64,000 bases of DNA from CAVQUE01 sp046290435 (GCA_046290435.1 JBKAGO010000042.1:1-64000), one strand, 5' to 3'. Counted from the first letter of the stretch, positions 16,781 through 26,867 are shown. Made by a program: numbers and translations. The notes: generated by a model from the sequence alone, not told the origin.

Positions 16781-17326
16781 ATGACGTTGCTGGATGACGA
16801 ACTGCACGAGACCGCCTACAGCCGGCGGGTCGGGCAGCGCCTGCGTGCCATCCGCCGCCAGAAGCGGCTCTCGCTCCAAGAGGTCGAGGCGGGCTCCGAC
16901 GAGGAGTTCAAGGCCTCGGTGCTCGGAGCCTACGAACGCGGCGAGCGGGCCATCTCGGTACCGCGCCTGCAGCGCCTGGCGCGCTACTACAACGTGCCTG
17001 TCGAGCAGCTCCTCCCCGAGGACGGCCCGGACTTCGGGCTCGGCGACCAGGTCGAACCCGTGCCGGTCGACCTCGGCGGCGTCCGCACCGGCACGGTACC
17101 TGTGACGGTCGACCTCACCCGCCTCGAGGCGTTGTCGGGGCCCGAGGCCGACATGTTGAACCGCTATCTCACGATGATCCAGGTCCAGCGCCAGGACTTC
17201 AACGGACGGGTCCTGACGGTGCGTCGTGAGGATCTCCGAGCGATCGCCTGCATCCTCGGCGTCGGGGTCGACAGCGCCGGCGCCCGACTCAGCGATCTCG
17301 GCCTCGCCTACGTCCCGGACCGCTGA
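16781..17326 (+). CDS. BldD-like XRE-family transcriptional regulator
   Basis: 181 residues, ATG 16781. An N-terminal HTH of the XRE type (YSRRVGQRLRAIRRQKRLSLQEVEAGSDEEFKASVLGAYERGERAISVPRLQRLARYYNVPVEQLLP) is followed by a C-terminal domain (about 95-175) like that of Streptomyces BldD, with the LTRLEALSGPEADMLNRYLTMIQVQRQDFNGRVLTVRREDLRAIACILG segment. BldD family members regulate development and respond to cyclic di-GMP; the arginine- and aspartate-rich RREDLR segment could relate to that but this is not proven. Overlaps the LysM gene tail-to-tail by 19 bases (17308-17326). Confidence 0.85.
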   Translation: MTLLDDELHETAYSRRVGQRLRAIRRQKRLSLQEVEAGSDEEFKASVLGAYERGERAISVPRLQRLARYYNVPVEQLLPEDGPDFGLGDQVEPVPVDLGGVRTGTVPVTVDLTRLEALSGPEADMLNRYLTMIQVQRQDFNGRVLTVRREDLRAIACILGVGVDSAGARLSDLGLAYVPDR

Positions 17327-18120
17327 GCCGTGCCCGAGGCGGGTCGGGGCACCACGAGATGCTGCCCCGGCATGATGACGTCGGGCTCACCCGGAATCAC
17401 CAACCGGTCGCGGTTCGCCTCGATCAATCGCTGCCAGTAGCGGGCCACCCGTCGTTCGCTCGGTGTCTCGCCGAGGTGCTCGGCGAGGGTCTCGGCGGCG
17501 ATCGACCACAGATGGTCGCCGGGCTCGACCACCCATTCGTCGAGCATCTCCGGTCGGCCGTTGTCAGTGGTGAAAGACGCCAGCTCGATGCGTACCCGAC
17601 GCATCTCGGCGAATGACGAGCCCTCCGCCGGTCCATGTGTCGAAGCACCGTCGACATCCGGACCGCCGATCGACCCGGCGGGTTCCACGGCAGGCGAGGC
17701 AGCCGGCGTGTCCCCGGCTGGCCTACCCGTCGCTGCGGCGGGGTGGGCCATCACCGTCGACGATGCGACTCCGACGCCGATTCCGGCGACGGCGACGGGT
17801 CGAGCGATGCGCAGGAGCGCCACACGCAGGGACCGTGGTCCGATCACCCGCCGCCGTTCCGGGGGGCGCGACGGCCCGGCCAGCCCCACGGTGATCGCCA
17901 ACCAGACACGCAGGCTCATGAGCGCGCACCCGACGACCACGCCCAGTCGCAACATCGCGACCAGCGCCACGGACGGATCGGTCTCGATGATCCACTTCGC
18001 CCAGTCGGTAGGAGCAGGGGGCCAGCCCAGCGAGCCGAGCTCGCCGAGCACGACGACCGACACAGCGACAGCCGGTGGCCCGGCCACCCATGCCGCCACG
18101 GTGAACCACGGGCGCTTCAC
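17308..18120 (-). CDS. Membrane protein with C-terminal LysM domain
   Basis: 270 residues from GTG 18120, in a 4-base GTGA overlap with the pseudokinase gene. There are three hydrophobic segments (about 8-27, 52-80 and 98-122), then a proline/alanine-rich linker and a C-terminal LysM domain (about 195-258: VVEPGDHLWSIAAETLAEHL to PDVIMPGQHLVVP), with an insert between the LysM helices (ETPSERRVARYWQRLIEANRDRL). LysM domains bind N-acetylglucosamine polymers, so this is probably a cell-wall-contacting membrane protein. The overlap suggests it works with the pseudokinase. Exact role unknown. Confidence 0.75.
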   Translation of the reverse strand: MKRPWFTVAAWVAGPPAVAVSVVVLGELGSLGWPPAPTDWAKWIIETDPSVALVAMLRLGVVVGCALMSLRVWLAITVGLAGPSRPPERRRVIGPRSLRVALLRIARPVAVAGIGVGVASSTVMAHPAAATGRPAGDTPAASPAVEPAGSIGGPDVDGASTHGPAEGSSFAEMRRVRIELASFTTDNGRPEMLDEWVVEPGDHLWSIAAETLAEHLGETPSERRVARYWQRLIEANRDRLVIPGEPDVIMPGQHLVVPRPASGTAQRSGT

Positions 18121-19457
18121 GACGTCACCTCGACGACTGCCTCGCGCCCCGTCCGATCGACGACCACGAGGGTGTCGCAGGTCGCCGACGCCACCGGAGC
18201 CAGGTCGGCGGCACCGGGTATCACGGTCAGGGCCTCGACCCGCCGGACCCCGTTGCCCTCCACCCACTCGTCGAACACGAAGATCTCGCCGCTCGTCGGC
18301 CGCAGGACGGCAGCGCTGAGGGAGCCGTCGCAGTCCCAATCACCGATGCGCACGATGTCGTCGCTGCGGCCCACCTCGAACCAGGCGTCGTCGACGGCCA
18401 CCAGGTTGCCCACCACGACGACACGTGGTGCCTCCCCATGCTGCGGAGGCGACGGCGACGGCGTCGGCATCGGGGTCGCGGCGGGGGAGGGCGTCGGTGC
18501 TGCCGGTGGTGCAGCAACGGGCAGCTGCGATGGTGCTGCGGTGGTGGCGTGCCGATCGGTCGTCAGCAGCGCCCACGCTGCGACCACCACCAGGCCGGCT
18601 GCCGCACCCGCGACCATGTTCCGCCGCCGGTGCCAGGGTGCGGTCGCGGCACCATCGGCACCGGCATCGCCTCCCAGGGCCCCGCCCCGGGCGACGCGCT
18701 CGCGCCACGGCCTGGCGGCGGTGTCGGGCGCCGGGCGCCGTGGCCCGACGATTGCCGGGTCGGGGCGCGCAGCGACGGACGCCGGGGCTGCGCTGGCATC
18801 GTCCTGGGCGTCTCCGGTGCTCGTTGTGTGCGCCGCCCCTGCGACCGGACCACGGGTACCGCCGGCGCCGTTGGCACCGGCGAGGGCCGCGCATGCGGCT
18901 CCCAGCTGCGATGCCGTCAGCGAGCGGCTGGCAGCCCCGACGAGCAGATCATCGAGGGCTCTGCGCCGGCGCCGTTCGACCCGGCTCCCGGGCTCTGGCA
19001 GACGCCTTGTGGTCTCGGTGAGCGCCACGACGAGGTCCGCGACGTCACGGTCCATGGCCGCCGCCGTCGCCTCGGCGGCGCGCCCGAACGAGCAGAGCAC
19101 CACCCTGCCCCCCGAGACGATGAGATGGTCGGGCGCCAAGGAGCCGTGTGCGATGCCGAGCGCGTGCAGATCGGCGACCACAGCCGCAGCCGCTGCGCCC
19201 ACCGCCGCGAGCGCAGCGGGGGAGTCGAGGTCGATGTCGGCCAGGGTGGAACCCGGGACCAGCTCGGTGAGGAGCTGCCCGTGGCGATCGGTCTCGGTGT
19301 GGGCCACCAACCTGATGACCCCGGGATGGGAGAGGCGGCCCAGCACCGTGGCCTCGTTGGCCAGGAACCGGCGCCCCACGGCGTCGGTGGCGCGCTTGGT
19401 GACCGTCGCCAACGCGTCTGCGCCACCCCCGTCGTGTGCTCGTTCGATACCGGCCAT
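18117..19457 (-). CDS. Membrane-anchored Ser/Thr pseudokinase with external domain
   Basis: 446 residues, ATG 19457. Residues about 15-185 follow a protein-kinase fold: VTKR (K21), FLANEATVLGRLSHPGVIRLVAHTETD, LLTELVPGSTLADI, a catalytic loop H104-GSLAPDHL and CSFG (122-125). The HRD aspartate is replaced by Ser in HGS, the DFG aspartate by Ser in CSFG, and no glycine-rich loop is seen, so it should not phosphorylate. A disordered linker (190-275), one membrane segment (281-300), a PTPSP-rich spacer and an external C-terminal domain with IGDWDCDGSLSAAVLRPTSGEIFVF (FG-GAP/VCBS-like) follow. Transcribed with the LysM gene. Confidence 0.78.
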   Translation of the reverse strand: MAGIERAHDGGGADALATVTKRATDAVGRRFLANEATVLGRLSHPGVIRLVAHTETDRHGQLLTELVPGSTLADIDLDSPAALAAVGAAAAAVVADLHALGIAHGSLAPDHLIVSGGRVVLCSFGRAAEATAAAMDRDVADLVVALTETTRRLPEPGSRVERRRRRALDDLLVGAASRSLTASQLGAACAALAGANGAGGTRGPVAGAAHTTSTGDAQDDASAAPASVAARPDPAIVGPRRPAPDTAARPWRERVARGGALGGDAGADGAATAPWHRRRNMVAGAAAGLVVVAAWALLTTDRHATTAAPSQLPVAAPPAAPTPSPAATPMPTPSPSPPQHGEAPRVVVVGNLVAVDDAWFEVGRSDDIVRIGDWDCDGSLSAAVLRPTSGEIFVFDEWVEGNGVRRVEALTVIPGAADLAPVASATCDTLVVVDRTGREAVVEVTS

Positions 19458-19485
19458 GCCTGATCCTCCGCTCGTCGCCGAGCGG

Positions 19486-19515
19486 AGAATATCAGAATGG
19501 ACCGAAATGCATCAA
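19486..19515 (-). promoter_or_regulatory. Promoter of the pseudokinase-LysM operon
   Basis: On the minus strand TTGATG (19510-19515), an 18-base spacer and TATTCT (19486-19491), followed by a CGGAGGATCAGGC leader with a Shine-Dalgarno before ATG 19457. The region is notably AT-rich compared with its surroundings. Confidence 0.6.
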
Positions 19516-19520
19516 GATGG

Positions 19521-20789
<1,269 letters not shown>

Positions 20790-20937
20790 TGCTGCTCACA
20801 GCTCCTCGGATTCGGGGGTCTCGGGATCGGAGTACGTCGCTCGTCGGACGCAGGGGGGACACTACCGCGCGGCGACCGGTGAAACCCAAGTGCGCGACGC
20901 GAGCGGGGAGTACGGCTGAAGGGCACCTCGGCGGTCG

Positions 20938-22305
20938 TCACAGCGGCGAGTTGTCGTGGGGTCTCGACGGAAGGGGTTCGCGCTTGTCGGCGAGGGCGTC
21001 GAGCCCCGCAGCGATGGTTCGCCGCGTCTCGCCGGGATCGATGACCATGTCGATCGAGCCGCGATCGGCCGCCGTGTAGGGATTGAGCAGACGTGCCTCG
21101 TATTCGGCTTCGAGCCGTGGTCGGTCGGCGGGGTCGGCACGGCGGTGCAGGATCTCCACCGCACCCTTGGCGCCCATGACGGCGATCTCGGCGCTGGGCC
21201 ACGCGAAGGCGAGATCGTTGCCCATGTGTCGAGAGTCCATGACGATGTAGGCACCGCCGTAGCTCTTGCGCAACGTGACACAGATGCGCGGGACGGTGGC
21301 CCTGGCGTAGGCAAAGGCGAGCTGGGCCCCGTGGCGGATCATGCCTCGCCACTCGAGGTCCTTGCCCGGCTGGAAGCCGGGGGTGTCCACGAAGGTCACC
21401 AGCGGGATGCCGAAGGCATCGCACAGCGACACGAACCGGGCGCCCTTCTGCGATGCCGCGATGTCGAGGGTGCCCGCGAGGGCCTGCGGCTGGTTGGCCA
21501 CGACGCCGATGGTGCGTCCACCGATGGTGGCGAACGCCGTGACGATGTTGGTGGCCCACGCGGCGCGGACCTCGAGGAACGCCCCGTCGTCGACCACGCC
21601 GGCGATCACGTCGCGCACGTCGTAGCTGCCCGTGGCGGTGGTGGGGACGACGTCGGCGAGTTCGGGGGTGGCCCGGTCGACGGGATCGAAGGTGACCCGG
21701 TGGGGCCGGGGCGCATCGACGTGAGCGGGTAGCAGCTCGAGCAGCTCTGCCATGATCGCATCGGCGTCGTCGGCGTCCTGGGCGACGAAGGCGGCCACGC
21801 CGCTGGTGGAGCCGTGACGGCCGGCGCCGCCGAGCGCGGTGCTGTCGATCGGGACGCCGGTGAACTCCTGCACCATGCGCGGCCCACTCACATAGGCATA
21901 GGAGTCCGCGACCATGACCACGATGTCGGCGAGACCGAGCAGCAGCGCCGAGCCTGCCACGGCGGCGTGGCGGACACAGAAGATGGTGGGCACGACACCC
22001 GACGCCCGGGTGAGCTCACGCGCTGCCATGCCCCAGCCATGGAGCGCTTCGGTGCCCTCGTCGGGTGGGGCTCCGGAGGAGTTGAGATGACAGATGAGTG
22101 GAAGGCGCTGCGAACGGGCGGTGAAGGCGGCGATGGCGAGTTGGATGCCGTCGTCGGCGGTGAGTGCGGCCGGCTCGCTGGCCCGGCCGAGATCGACCAT
22201 CACGCAGCGTGTGCCGTCGAGATGCCCCAGCACGACGCCTGTGTTACCCGGCCGCTGCGCCTGGATCTCGACCTGCATGCGGGGATCGGGTCCGGTGCTC
22301 GCCAC
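20938..22305 (-). CDS. Acyl-CoA carboxyltransferase (beta-subunit type), stand-alone
   Basis: 455 residues, GTG 22305 with the leaderless -10 element. Two crotonase-like halves are seen: N-terminal LNSSGAPPDEGTEALHGWGMAARELTRASGVVPTIFCV and AYVSGPRMVQEFTGVPIDSTALGGAGRHGSTSGVAAFVAQDADDA; C-terminal FVDTPGFQPGKDLEWRGMIRHGAQLAFAYARATVPRICVTLRKSYGGAYIVMDSRHMGNDLAFAWPSAEIAVMGAKGAVEI. This is the AccD/PccB carboxyltransferase fold. It is about 60 residues short at the N-terminus relative to PccB, and GG of the first oxyanion region is AGS. No biotin carboxylase or biotin carrier gene is nearby, so it either partners with a distant alpha subunit or has another carboxyl-transfer or decarboxylase role. 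Confidence 0.8.
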   Translation of the reverse strand: MASTGPDPRMQVEIQAQRPGNTGVVLGHLDGTRCVMVDLGRASEPAALTADDGIQLAIAAFTARSQRLPLICHLNSSGAPPDEGTEALHGWGMAARELTRASGVVPTIFCVRHAAVAGSALLLGLADIVVMVADSYAYVSGPRMVQEFTGVPIDSTALGGAGRHGSTSGVAAFVAQDADDADAIMAELLELLPAHVDAPRPHRVTFDPVDRATPELADVVPTTATGSYDVRDVIAGVVDDGAFLEVRAAWATNIVTAFATIGGRTIGVVANQPQALAGTLDIAASQKGARFVSLCDAFGIPLVTFVDTPGFQPGKDLEWRGMIRHGAQLAFAYARATVPRICVTLRKSYGGAYIVMDSRHMGNDLAFAWPSAEIAVMGAKGAVEILHRRADPADRPRLEAEYEARLLNPYTAADRGSIDMVIDPGETRRTIAAGLDALADKREPLPSRPHDNSPL

Positions 22306-22312
22306 AGGCCGG

Positions 22313-22318
22313 ACTCTA
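22313..22318 (-). promoter_or_regulatory. -10 element TAGAGT of a leaderless start
   Basis: Read on the minus strand, TAGAGT ends 7 bases before the GTG at 22305. Confidence 0.55.
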
Positions 22319-22392
22319 GCGTCGCCGACCGACGCGACCGTCGATGCGGTCTGCGGACCGCCGGCGATGCCGTGGTGGCATGCGGGCCCTCG

Positions 22393-23298
22393 TCAGGGCG
22401 CGGCGTGGATGCCGTCCTGGCGGTGGGCATGGGTGGCGATGACCTCGCGCAGGACCTCGCGCACCGCGCGCGTCGTCGCCGACGGTGGCACCCGTCGGTT
22501 GGACACCAGCCCGACCACCCGTCGGGTCAGGCCGCGCACCGGGATGCGCTTCCAGTCGCCCGACGACGTGACGGCCGTTGCGGGCAGCAGCGCCGCGCCG
22601 AATCCGTCGAACGCCAAGGACGCCAGCAGGCGCATGCCGTCGACCTCGGCCTTGGCGACCAGCTCGATGTCGTAGGCGGCGAGATCGGCGTCGAGTGAGT
22701 CGCGGAATGCGACTCCTGGTGGGCTGAGCAGCAGCGGGTGGCGGCCGAGGTCCTGGGGCTCGAGCACGTCGTAGCGAGCGAAGGGGTGGTCGAGTGGGGC
22801 CACCAGCATCGGCTCCTCCTCGAACATCTCCTCGACGAGCAGATCGGGATGATCGATCGGCAGGTTGACCAGGGCGCCATCGAGCGAACCCGACACGACC
22901 TGGGGGACGAGGCTGGTCGTCGTTGCGTCGACCACCTGGATCCGCACCTTGGGGTAGGTCGACCCCAGCGCGTCGAGCAGACGCGGCAGGAGCCACCGAC
23001 CGGTGGTGCCGATCACGCCGACGCGGATCACACCGGCGACCTCGTCGCGCAGCGCTGTGACGTCCAGACGGATCGCCTCCAGCTCGGCCTGCACACGCCG
23101 GGCCCGCTCGACGACGACGCGGCCCTCCTCGGTGAGCGAGCCGGTGGTGCGGTCGATGAGGGTGATGTCGAGATCGCGCTCGAGGCGCGCGATGTGGGTG
23201 GAGACGTTGGACTGGACCGTGTGCAGGGCCCGGGCGGCTGCCGAGAACGTGCCGTGGTCGACGACGGCGACAAGCGCATTCAGCTGACGGATGTCCAT
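22393..23298 (-). CDS. LysR-family transcriptional regulator
   Basis: 301 residues from ATG 23298 (a TTG at 23307 sits only 3 bases from AGGAGG and is less likely). The N-terminal winged helix, MDIRQLNALVAVVDHGTFSAAARALHTVQSNVSTHIARLERDLDITLIDRTTGSLTEEG, is typical LysR; the rest is a periplasmic-binding-like effector domain (VIRVGVIGTTGRWLLPRLLDAL, SLDGALVNLPIDHPDLLVEEMFEEEPMLVAP, GFGAALLP). It sits upstream of the carboxyltransferase in the same direction. A GATAC-type palindrome in its own promoter suggests autoregulation. The effector is unknown. Confidence 0.9.
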   Translation of the reverse strand: MDIRQLNALVAVVDHGTFSAAARALHTVQSNVSTHIARLERDLDITLIDRTTGSLTEEGRVVVERARRVQAELEAIRLDVTALRDEVAGVIRVGVIGTTGRWLLPRLLDALGSTYPKVRIQVVDATTTSLVPQVVSGSLDGALVNLPIDHPDLLVEEMFEEEPMLVAPLDHPFARYDVLEPQDLGRHPLLLSPPGVAFRDSLDADLAAYDIELVAKAEVDGMRLLASLAFDGFGAALLPATAVTSSGDWKRIPVRGLTRRVVGLVSNRRVPPSATTRAVREVLREVIATHAHRQDGIHAAP

Positions 23299-23403
23299 GA
23301 TGGGCAATGGCCTCCTGGGCGGGGTCGATCGTGGCGCAGCATGGTCCGGCCGTGGTGGTGGCCCGTCCCGTCGATCGCTAACGGCGACATGATAGCGTTT
23401 TCG

Positions 23404-23432
23404 GTATCTACTTTGTCGATACGTCGTATCAA
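23404..23432 (-). promoter_or_regulatory. lysR promoter with GATAC/GTATC palindrome
   Basis: Minus strand -35 TTGATA (23427-23432), a 16-base spacer and -10 TAGATA (23405-23410). Overlapping it is the perfect palindrome GATACGTCGTATC (23418-23430), with a further GTATC at 23404-23408, giving three half sites at regular spacing. A likely LysR operator. Confidence 0.55.
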
Positions 23433-23447
23433 CGCAAACTGTTGGAC

Positions 23448-23603
23448 ATCCGTACTCGGATCCTTCAGAGTGGAGTCCACATAGCGAGCAGCGAGTTCTC
23501 CCCCCGAACCCTGCTCGCCCATCCCGGCTGTCGGATCCCCCCTCCGGCTCCGGGTGTATACGAGGAGAGGCCGGTATCCCCCCACCGGCCTCTTCTCCGT
23601 TTT
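23448..23603 (+). ncRNA. 6C-like small RNA with three C6 hairpin loops and terminator
   Basis: Between lysR and aconitase, on the + strand. Hairpin 1: GCGAGCAG (23484-23491) pairs with CTGCTCGC (23511-23518), with inner GTTC/GAAC and loop T-CCCCCC (C run 23500-23505). Hairpin 2: CGGA/TCCG (23532-23535, 23543-23546) around CCCCCC (23537-23542), enclosed by CCCGG/CCGGG. Hairpin 3: 14 bp (23562-23575 with 23584-23597, one G-U) around AT-CCCCCC (23578-23583), followed by CGTTTT, a Rho-independent terminator. The actinobacterial 6C RNA class is defined by stem-loops with six-cytosine loops and such a terminator; known examples have two. Small hairpins at 23448-23461 and 23470-23480 may belong to the 5' part. 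The 5' end is not resolved. In known 6C RNAs the C loops pair with G-rich mRNA sites. Confidence 0.75.
23562..23603 (+). terminator. Rho-independent terminator of the 6C-like RNA
   Basis: 14-bp stem with GAGGAGAGGCCGGT on the left arm, an 8-base loop and a CGTTTT tail. The T run follows only on the + strand, so it serves a + transcript although no + strand protein gene lies upstream. Confidence 0.75.
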
Positions 23604-23688
23604 GCCGTCCGGTCGCGGCGCACGTCCCATCCGGCGACGTCGGTGGCGCCGGATGAGACGTGAGCCGAGCCGGGCCCAGGTGCGACGC

Positions 23689-25974
23689 TCAGCCGCCGGT
23701 GCGCCGCCGGATGACGTTGAGGGCCGAGCCGGCCTTGAACCACTCGACCTGGTCCTCGGAGAAGGTGTGGCGGGTCTGGAAGCTCCAGGTCTCGCCCTCG
23801 GGCGTGGTCACCTCCACGGTGACCTCACGATCGGGGGCCAGGTCGGCCAGCCCGCGGACGGCGATGCGGTCGTCCTGGCCGATGCGGTCGTAGTCGGCCG
23901 GGTCGACGAAGGTCAGCGGGATCATGCCCTGCTTCTTCAGGTTGGTCTCGTGGATCCGGGCGAAGCTCCGGGCGATCGCCACCAGTCCCAGGCGGAAACG
24001 CGGCTCCATGGCAGCATGCTCGCGGCTGGAGCCCTCGCCCATGTTCTCGTCACCGATGACGACCCAGTGCTGGCCGGCTTCGTGGTACGCCTTTGCGATC
24101 TCGGGGTACGGCTGGGTCTCGCCGGTGAGGACGTTCTTGCCGTAGCCGACCTCGTAGCCGTCGTAGGCGTTGACCGCGCCCAGGTACAGGTTGCCCGAGA
24201 TGTTCTCGAGGTGACCGCGGTACTTCAGCCACGGACCGGCCATGGAGATGTGATCGGTGGTGAACTTGCCCTGGGCCTTGACCAGCACGGGCAGGTCCTC
24301 GTAGTCGTTGCCGTCCCACGCGGGGAACGGCGACAGGAGCTGGAGGCGATCGGAGGTGGGGGAGACCTTGACCTCGATGCCCGAGCCGTCGTCGGGAGCG
24401 CCGACGAAGGTGTCCTCGCCCGGGTCGAACCCCTGGGCGGGGAGCTCGACACCGACCGGCACCGACAGCTGGACCTCCTCGCCGGCGTCGTTGACCAGCG
24501 TGCCGTGGATGGGGTCGAAGTCGAGGGTGCCGGCGAGCGCCAGCGCCATCACCGTCTCGGGGGAGGTGACGAATGCGAGCGTTGCCGCGTCGCCGTCGTT
24601 GCGCTTGGGGAAGTTGCGGTTGTACGACGTGACGATGGTGTTGGGTTGGCCGGCGACGTGGCCCTCCTCCTCGGAACGGTCCCACTGGCCGATGCAGGGG
24701 CCGCACGCGTTGGCCAGCACGACCGCGCCGAGCGCCTCGAAGTCCGCGAGCAGGCCGTCGCGCTCGATGGTGGCCCGGACCTGCTCGGAACCGGGGGTGA
24801 TCATGAGCTTGGTCTTGACCCTGAGGCCCTTGGCGGCGGCTTCGCGGGCGATGCTGGCGGCACGGGTGATGTCCTCGTACGAGGAGTTGGTGCAGCTGCC
24901 GATGAGGGCGGCGCTGATCTCGAGGGGCCAGCCGTTCGCGGTGGCCTCGGCACCGAGATCCTTCACCTCGCGGGCGAGATCGGGGGTGTGGGGGCCGTTG
25001 ATGTGGGGTTGCAGGGTGCTGAGATCGATCTCGATGACCTGATCGAAGTATGCACCCGGATCGGCGAAGACCTCGTCGTCGGCTCGCAGGTGGTGGGCGA
25101 CAGCGTCGGCGGCGTCGGCGATGGCCTCACGGCCGGTGCTCTTGAGGTAGCGGGCGCTGGCGTCGTCGTAGGCGAAGATCGAGGTGGTTGCGCCGATCTC
25201 GGCGCCCATGTTGCAGATCGTGGCCTTGCCCGTTGCGCTGATCGAGTTGGCGCCCTCGCCGAAGTACTCGATGATGGCGCCGGTACCGCCCTTGACGGTG
25301 AGGATGTCGGCCACCTTCAAGATGACGTCTTTGGGGGCGGACCAGCCGTTGAGGCTGCCGGTCAGCTTCACGCCGATGAGCTTGGGCCAGCGCACGTTCC
25401 ACGGGAAGCCGGTCATGACGTCGACGGCGTCGGCGCCGCCAACGCCCACGGCGATCATGCCCAGGCCGCCGGCGTTGGGGGTGTGGCTGTCGGTGCCGAT
25501 CATCATCCCGCCGGGGAACGCGTACTGCTCGAGGACGACCTGGTGGATGATGCCGCTGCCGGGCTTCCAGAAGCCGGCGCCGTAGCGGGCGCACACGGTC
25601 TCGAGGAAGTCGTAGACCTCTTCGTTGGAGTCCACCGCGGCGAGCAGGTCGCGCTTGCCGTCGACGCGGGCCTGGATGAGATGGTCGCAGTGGGTGGTGG
25701 TGGGGACCTCGACCTCGTCGAGGCCGGCGGTCATGAACTGCAGCCAGGCCATCTGGGCGGTGGCGTCCTGCATCGCAACGCGGTCGGGTCGCAGATCGAC
25801 GTAGGAGTCGCCGCGCTCGAGTTCCTGATCGGGGCGATCGAGGTGGTTGATCAAGACCTTCTCGGCGAAGGTGAGCGCTCGGCCGAACCGCTCGCGAGCG
25901 GCGCCGAGGCGCTCGTCGAGGGTGGCGTAGACGCCTTCGACGAGTTCGATGGGGGTGGTGGCGGTGACGGCCAT
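23689..25974 (-). CDS. acnA: Aconitate hydratase (mitochondrial-type)
   Basis: 761 residues from ATG 25974, preceded by AGAGGA; the open frame upstream of it is not protein-like. It has iron-sulfur cysteines in [11 protein letters not shown] and [12 protein letters not shown], substrate-site elements [31 protein letters not shown] and [19 protein letters not shown], and the swivel domain at the C-terminus. It matches the AcnA_mito group, found in actinobacteria and mitochondria, rather than the IRP/AcnA or AcnB groups. Isomerises citrate to isocitrate via a [4Fe-4S] cluster. It lies near citrate synthase but is a separate transcription unit, divergent from the GntR gene. The gene symbol is by function. 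Confidence 0.95.
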   Translation of the reverse strand: MAVTATTPIELVEGVYATLDERLGAARERFGRALTFAEKVLINHLDRPDQELERGDSYVDLRPDRVAMQDATAQMAWLQFMTAGLDEVEVPTTTHCDHLIQARVDGKRDLLAAVDSNEEVYDFLETVCARYGAGFWKPGSGIIHQVVLEQYAFPGGMMIGTDSHTPNAGGLGMIAVGVGGADAVDVMTGFPWNVRWPKLIGVKLTGSLNGWSAPKDVILKVADILTVKGGTGAIIEYFGEGANSISATGKATICNMGAEIGATTSIFAYDDASARYLKSTGREAIADAADAVAHHLRADDEVFADPGAYFDQVIEIDLSTLQPHINGPHTPDLAREVKDLGAEATANGWPLEISAALIGSCTNSSYEDITRAASIAREAAAKGLRVKTKLMITPGSEQVRATIERDGLLADFEALGAVVLANACGPCIGQWDRSEEEGHVAGQPNTIVTSYNRNFPKRNDGDAATLAFVTSPETVMALALAGTLDFDPIHGTLVNDAGEEVQLSVPVGVELPAQGFDPGEDTFVGAPDDGSGIEVKVSPTSDRLQLLSPFPAWDGNDYEDLPVLVKAQGKFTTDHISMAGPWLKYRGHLENISGNLYLGAVNAYDGYEVGYGKNVLTGETQPYPEIAKAYHEAGQHWVVIGDENMGEGSSREHAAMEPRFRLGLVAIARSFARIHETNLKKQGMIPLTFVDPADYDRIGQDDRIAVRGLADLAPDREVTVEVTTPEGETWSFQTRHTFSEDQVEWFKAGSALNVIRRRTGG

Positions 25975-26104
25975 GACGGTCCTCTGGTCGGTTGGTGGGC
26001 GGTTCGAGACGCTGCGTGGGGCTTGCCCGCCCGGTCTAGCGCACCGTGGTTGCGATGCCAACGATGCTCGGTCCGGCGGATCGGGGCTCGACCCATGTAG
26101 ACAA

Positions 26105-26113
26105 GTATGATAC
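26105..26113 (+). promoter_or_regulatory. GntR promoter: TATGAT inside palindrome GTATGATAC
   Basis: TATGAT (26106-26111) is a near-consensus -10 placed 12 bases before the ATG at 26124. It lies inside GTATGATAC (26105-26113), itself flanked by ACAA on the left and AAGTTGT on the right. GntR/HutC regulators often bind such GT-N-AC palindromes, so autorepression is likely. Confidence 0.5.
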
Positions 26114-26123
26114 AAGTTGTCGC

Positions 26124-26861
26124 ATGAGTCGGCAATCGATCCGCTACCGCGAGATCGCCGCCGCCCTGCGCGATCGCATCGAGGCCGGCGAGTTCAGCGC
26201 CGGCAAGGTCCTGCCCAGCGAATCGACCCTGTCGAAGGAGTTCCAGACCAGCAGGGTGACCGTTCGCCGTGCACTGGAAACCCTCCGCGACGCAGGGCTG
26301 GTCGCGTCCCAGCAGGGTGCCGGGTGGTTCGTCGCCATCGATCCCCTGCGCCAGTCCCTCGGGCGCCTCGGCACCATCGAGGCCCAACTGGCCGCGTCGC
26401 ATCGCAGCTCGGCACGCGAGGTCCTGGCCTTCGCCTTCACCCGACCCCCGGCGTGGGTCGCCGACATCCTCGGCACCGACGACGTCCTGGAGGTCCGGCG
26501 CCGCAACCTGGCCGACGGCCAGCCGTTCGCCCGCGTGACGGTCTGGTGCCCGACACACCTCGGCCGCCACCTCACCCGGGCCGAACTGGAGGCGTCGCCG
26601 TTCTACGAAGTGCTCGACATCGAGCTCGCCGGCGCCACCCAGACCATCGGCGCCGCGTTGATCGCTGCCGCCGATGCCGAGACCCTCGGCATTCCCGAGG
26701 GTGCGCCCGTGCTGGTGTGCGCCCGGACGACCCGCACCCCCGACGGCACCCCGGTGCTGGTGAGCGAGCACGTGTTCCCGGCGCACCTCACGGAGTTCGT
26801 CGTCGAGCTGGGCGACATCGCCGACTCGATCGCCCCGAGCGGCCTCCGCCTCGTCGACTGA
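26124..26861 (+). CDS. GntR-family regulator (HutC/UTRA type)
   Basis: 245 residues from ATG 26124. The N-terminal GntR winged helix ([65 protein letters not shown]) is followed by a UTRA effector domain (about 85-240; [70 protein letters not shown]). UTRA domains bind small sugars, histidine derivatives or similar. Divergent from aconitase, so acnA could be a target, but nothing else shows it. Another start further upstream at 26046 is in frame but outside the conserved domain. Confidence 0.9.
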   Translation: MSRQSIRYREIAAALRDRIEAGEFSAGKVLPSESTLSKEFQTSRVTVRRALETLRDAGLVASQQGAGWFVAIDPLRQSLGRLGTIEAQLAASHRSSAREVLAFAFTRPPAWVADILGTDDVLEVRRRNLADGQPFARVTVWCPTHLGRHLTRAELEASPFYEVLDIELAGATQTIGAALIAAADAETLGIPEGAPVLVCARTTRTPDGTPVLVSEHVFPAHLTEFVVELGDIADSIAPSGLRLVD

Positions 26862-26867
26862 TCAGAG

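Noticed and set aside
23554..26100. Very long open frame (848 codons) on the + strand over the aconitase gene
   Set aside because: It is antisense to a fully conserved aconitase and its product is a low-complexity mix typical of the shadow frame in GC-rich DNA. The other strand shows every aconitase motif.
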